From Chitinophagales bacterium (lineage in GTDB: Bacteria; Bacteroidota; Bacteroidia; Chitinophagales; UBA2359), in contig JAWKLZ010000002.1 of assembly GCA_041392475.1 (NCBI GenBank), forward strand, positions 682,001 to 746,000: a stretch of 64,000 bases of DNA, in the 5' to 3' direction. The translations under genes and the position numbers were made by a program. Positions 63,226-64,000 of the stretch are shown one piece after another. Under the pieces are notes generated by a model, which made no database searches, had not been told where the DNA came from, and worked only from the letters and a program-made list of their open reading frames with translations. The stretch's first letter is position 1. The number at the start of each line of letters is the position of its first letter.

Positions 63226-64000
63226 TCAGTTTGAATCCTTTTCCAACTCCAACAACTCCTCAGAATAAGCCATCACCTGTTCCCTTGACCATAACATCGG
63301 ACGAAGTTGTCCATTGAGCCACATTCCAATTTGATCGTTGTAGTGTTCGTGTCCCACATGCCCTGACTGACCAGGAGGCATCACTGCCAGGGAATTTTCG
63401 AGGTTCCCCATGTCAATAATCATTCGATACGAAGCACTATTGAGGGATTCGTTTTCGATTTCGCCATTCACATTTCCGACTTGCCACGGTGTATCACCAT
63501 CACCTCCAATCGCAAAAGGACCAATATTGAAGATAGTGTCCAAAGGTTTGCGAATCCCGAGCGAATGGGCAAAAGTCAATTGCCGAACCTGTCCCCATTG
63601 CCATGCGGAGACATTGTTTCCGATATGTTCTTCCAACCACTTCATCGCCTGTTGCAGGCTCCGAAGCAGCAAATCTTCCCTGCCGCCCGCTTGTTGAATC
63701 CACCAATTATTAGGGTCTTCCAACATTTGCAAAACCGTTGTTGCATCGTGCCCAAAATATTCATTGCCTGTATTCAAAGGAGGATTGATGCCCCGCCCCA
63801 AGATGTTTTTCATCAGCTTTTCGCCCACTGTTTGTTCCAAAATGTTGCGGGTAATGTAGTATCGGGTGATTTTGTAGATACAGCCCCCAATACTTTCTTT
63901 GGTGAGATAACCATCCCAATGCGCCAAATGATACAATGCTTTGGGAAATGTTTGTTCTCCGATGGTGAGGGCATTGTAGAGTGTTTTGTAAATCTCTGCA
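63226..64000 (-). CDS. Penicillin acylase family protein, C-terminal part (5' end outside window)
   Basis: The frame is open to base 64000, giving 257 visible codons. The sequence matches the end of the Ntn-hydrolase beta chain of penicillin/acyl-homoserine-lactone acylases: SAWQWGQVRQLTFAHSLG, GPFAIGGDGDTPWQVG, ASYRMIIDMGNLENSLAVMPPGQSGHVGHEHYNDQIGMWLNGQLRPML. The catalytic Ser and most of the chain lie outside the window. These enzymes cut amide bonds in the periplasm; the substrate cannot be told. Confidence 0.9.
   Translation of the reverse strand, partial: AEIYKTLYNALTIGEQTFPKALYHLAHWDGYLTKESIGGCIYKITRYYITRNILEQTVGEKLMKNILGRGINPPLNTGNEYFGHDATTVLQMLEDPNNWWIQQAGGREDLLLRSLQQAMKWLEEHIGNNVSAWQWGQVRQLTFAHSLGIRKPLDTIFNIGPFAIGGDGDTPWQVGNVNGEIENESLNSASYRMIIDMGNLENSLAVMPPGQSGHVGHEHYNDQIGMWLNGQLRPMLWSREQVMAYSEELLELEKDSN

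Overview
The window comes from a Bacteroidota genome, most likely the class Saprospiria or a close relative. The evidence is: several secreted proteins with a type IX secretion (T9SS) C-terminal sorting domain; promoters of the TAnnTTTG type; an rpmB-rpmG-DUF4295-ftsY-rimO block; AT-rich intergenic DNA; and a lipid and catabolic repertoire (phosphatidylcholine synthase, kynurenine pathway) seen in that group. No rRNA, tRNA or CRISPR array was found.

Layout. 1-5.5 kb: tail of a carboxypeptidase-regulatory-like protein, then a giant secreted serine protease with three P-domains. 5.6-8.4 kb: a scar region with an orphan HARE-HTH protein, a truncated IS1634-type transposase, a 226-bp MITE-like element and a decayed T9SS protein. 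8.6-15.5 kb: housekeeping genes (L28, L33, DUF4295, FtsY, RimO), a small MscS channel, a metallo-beta-lactamase-fold hydrolase and a membrane Fe-S oxidoreductase. 15.5-21.2 kb: a TPR-CHAT caspase-like protease, a small unknown protein, and a divergent sigma factor with a membrane TPR partner. 21.2-30.2 kb: phosphatidylcholine synthase, a secreted M4 metalloprotease, lipoproteins, GcvT and HU.

30.4-53.3 kb holds a scattered kynurenine (tryptophan) degradation set: 4-oxalocrotonate decarboxylase-like, tryptophan 2,3-dioxygenase, ACMS decarboxylase, kynureninase, kynurenine 3-monooxygenase, RidA-type 2-aminomuconate deaminase and 3-hydroxyanthranilate dioxygenase. Two restriction-modification loci are wedged into it. 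One is an hsdM-hsdS-AAA ATPase-HNH operon with no hsdR (33.7-39.5 kb). The other is a HaeIII-like methylase/endonuclease pair (49.8-51.8 kb). Between them, at 45.6-46.3 kb, are three tandem non-coding modules. Each has the same upstream box, a promoter at a fixed 53-54 bp spacing, a short transcript and a GTCCC/GGGAC terminator. I read these as an array of sibling small RNAs, and they are the most novel item in the window.

53-64 kb: NudK-like hydrolase, unknown lipoprotein, P-type cation ATPase, small membrane proteins, TPM-domain protein, a second MITE copy with a heptamer tandem repeat, a porin-Amt-PII nitrogen cluster, and the C-terminal part of a penicillin-acylase-family protein running off the edge.
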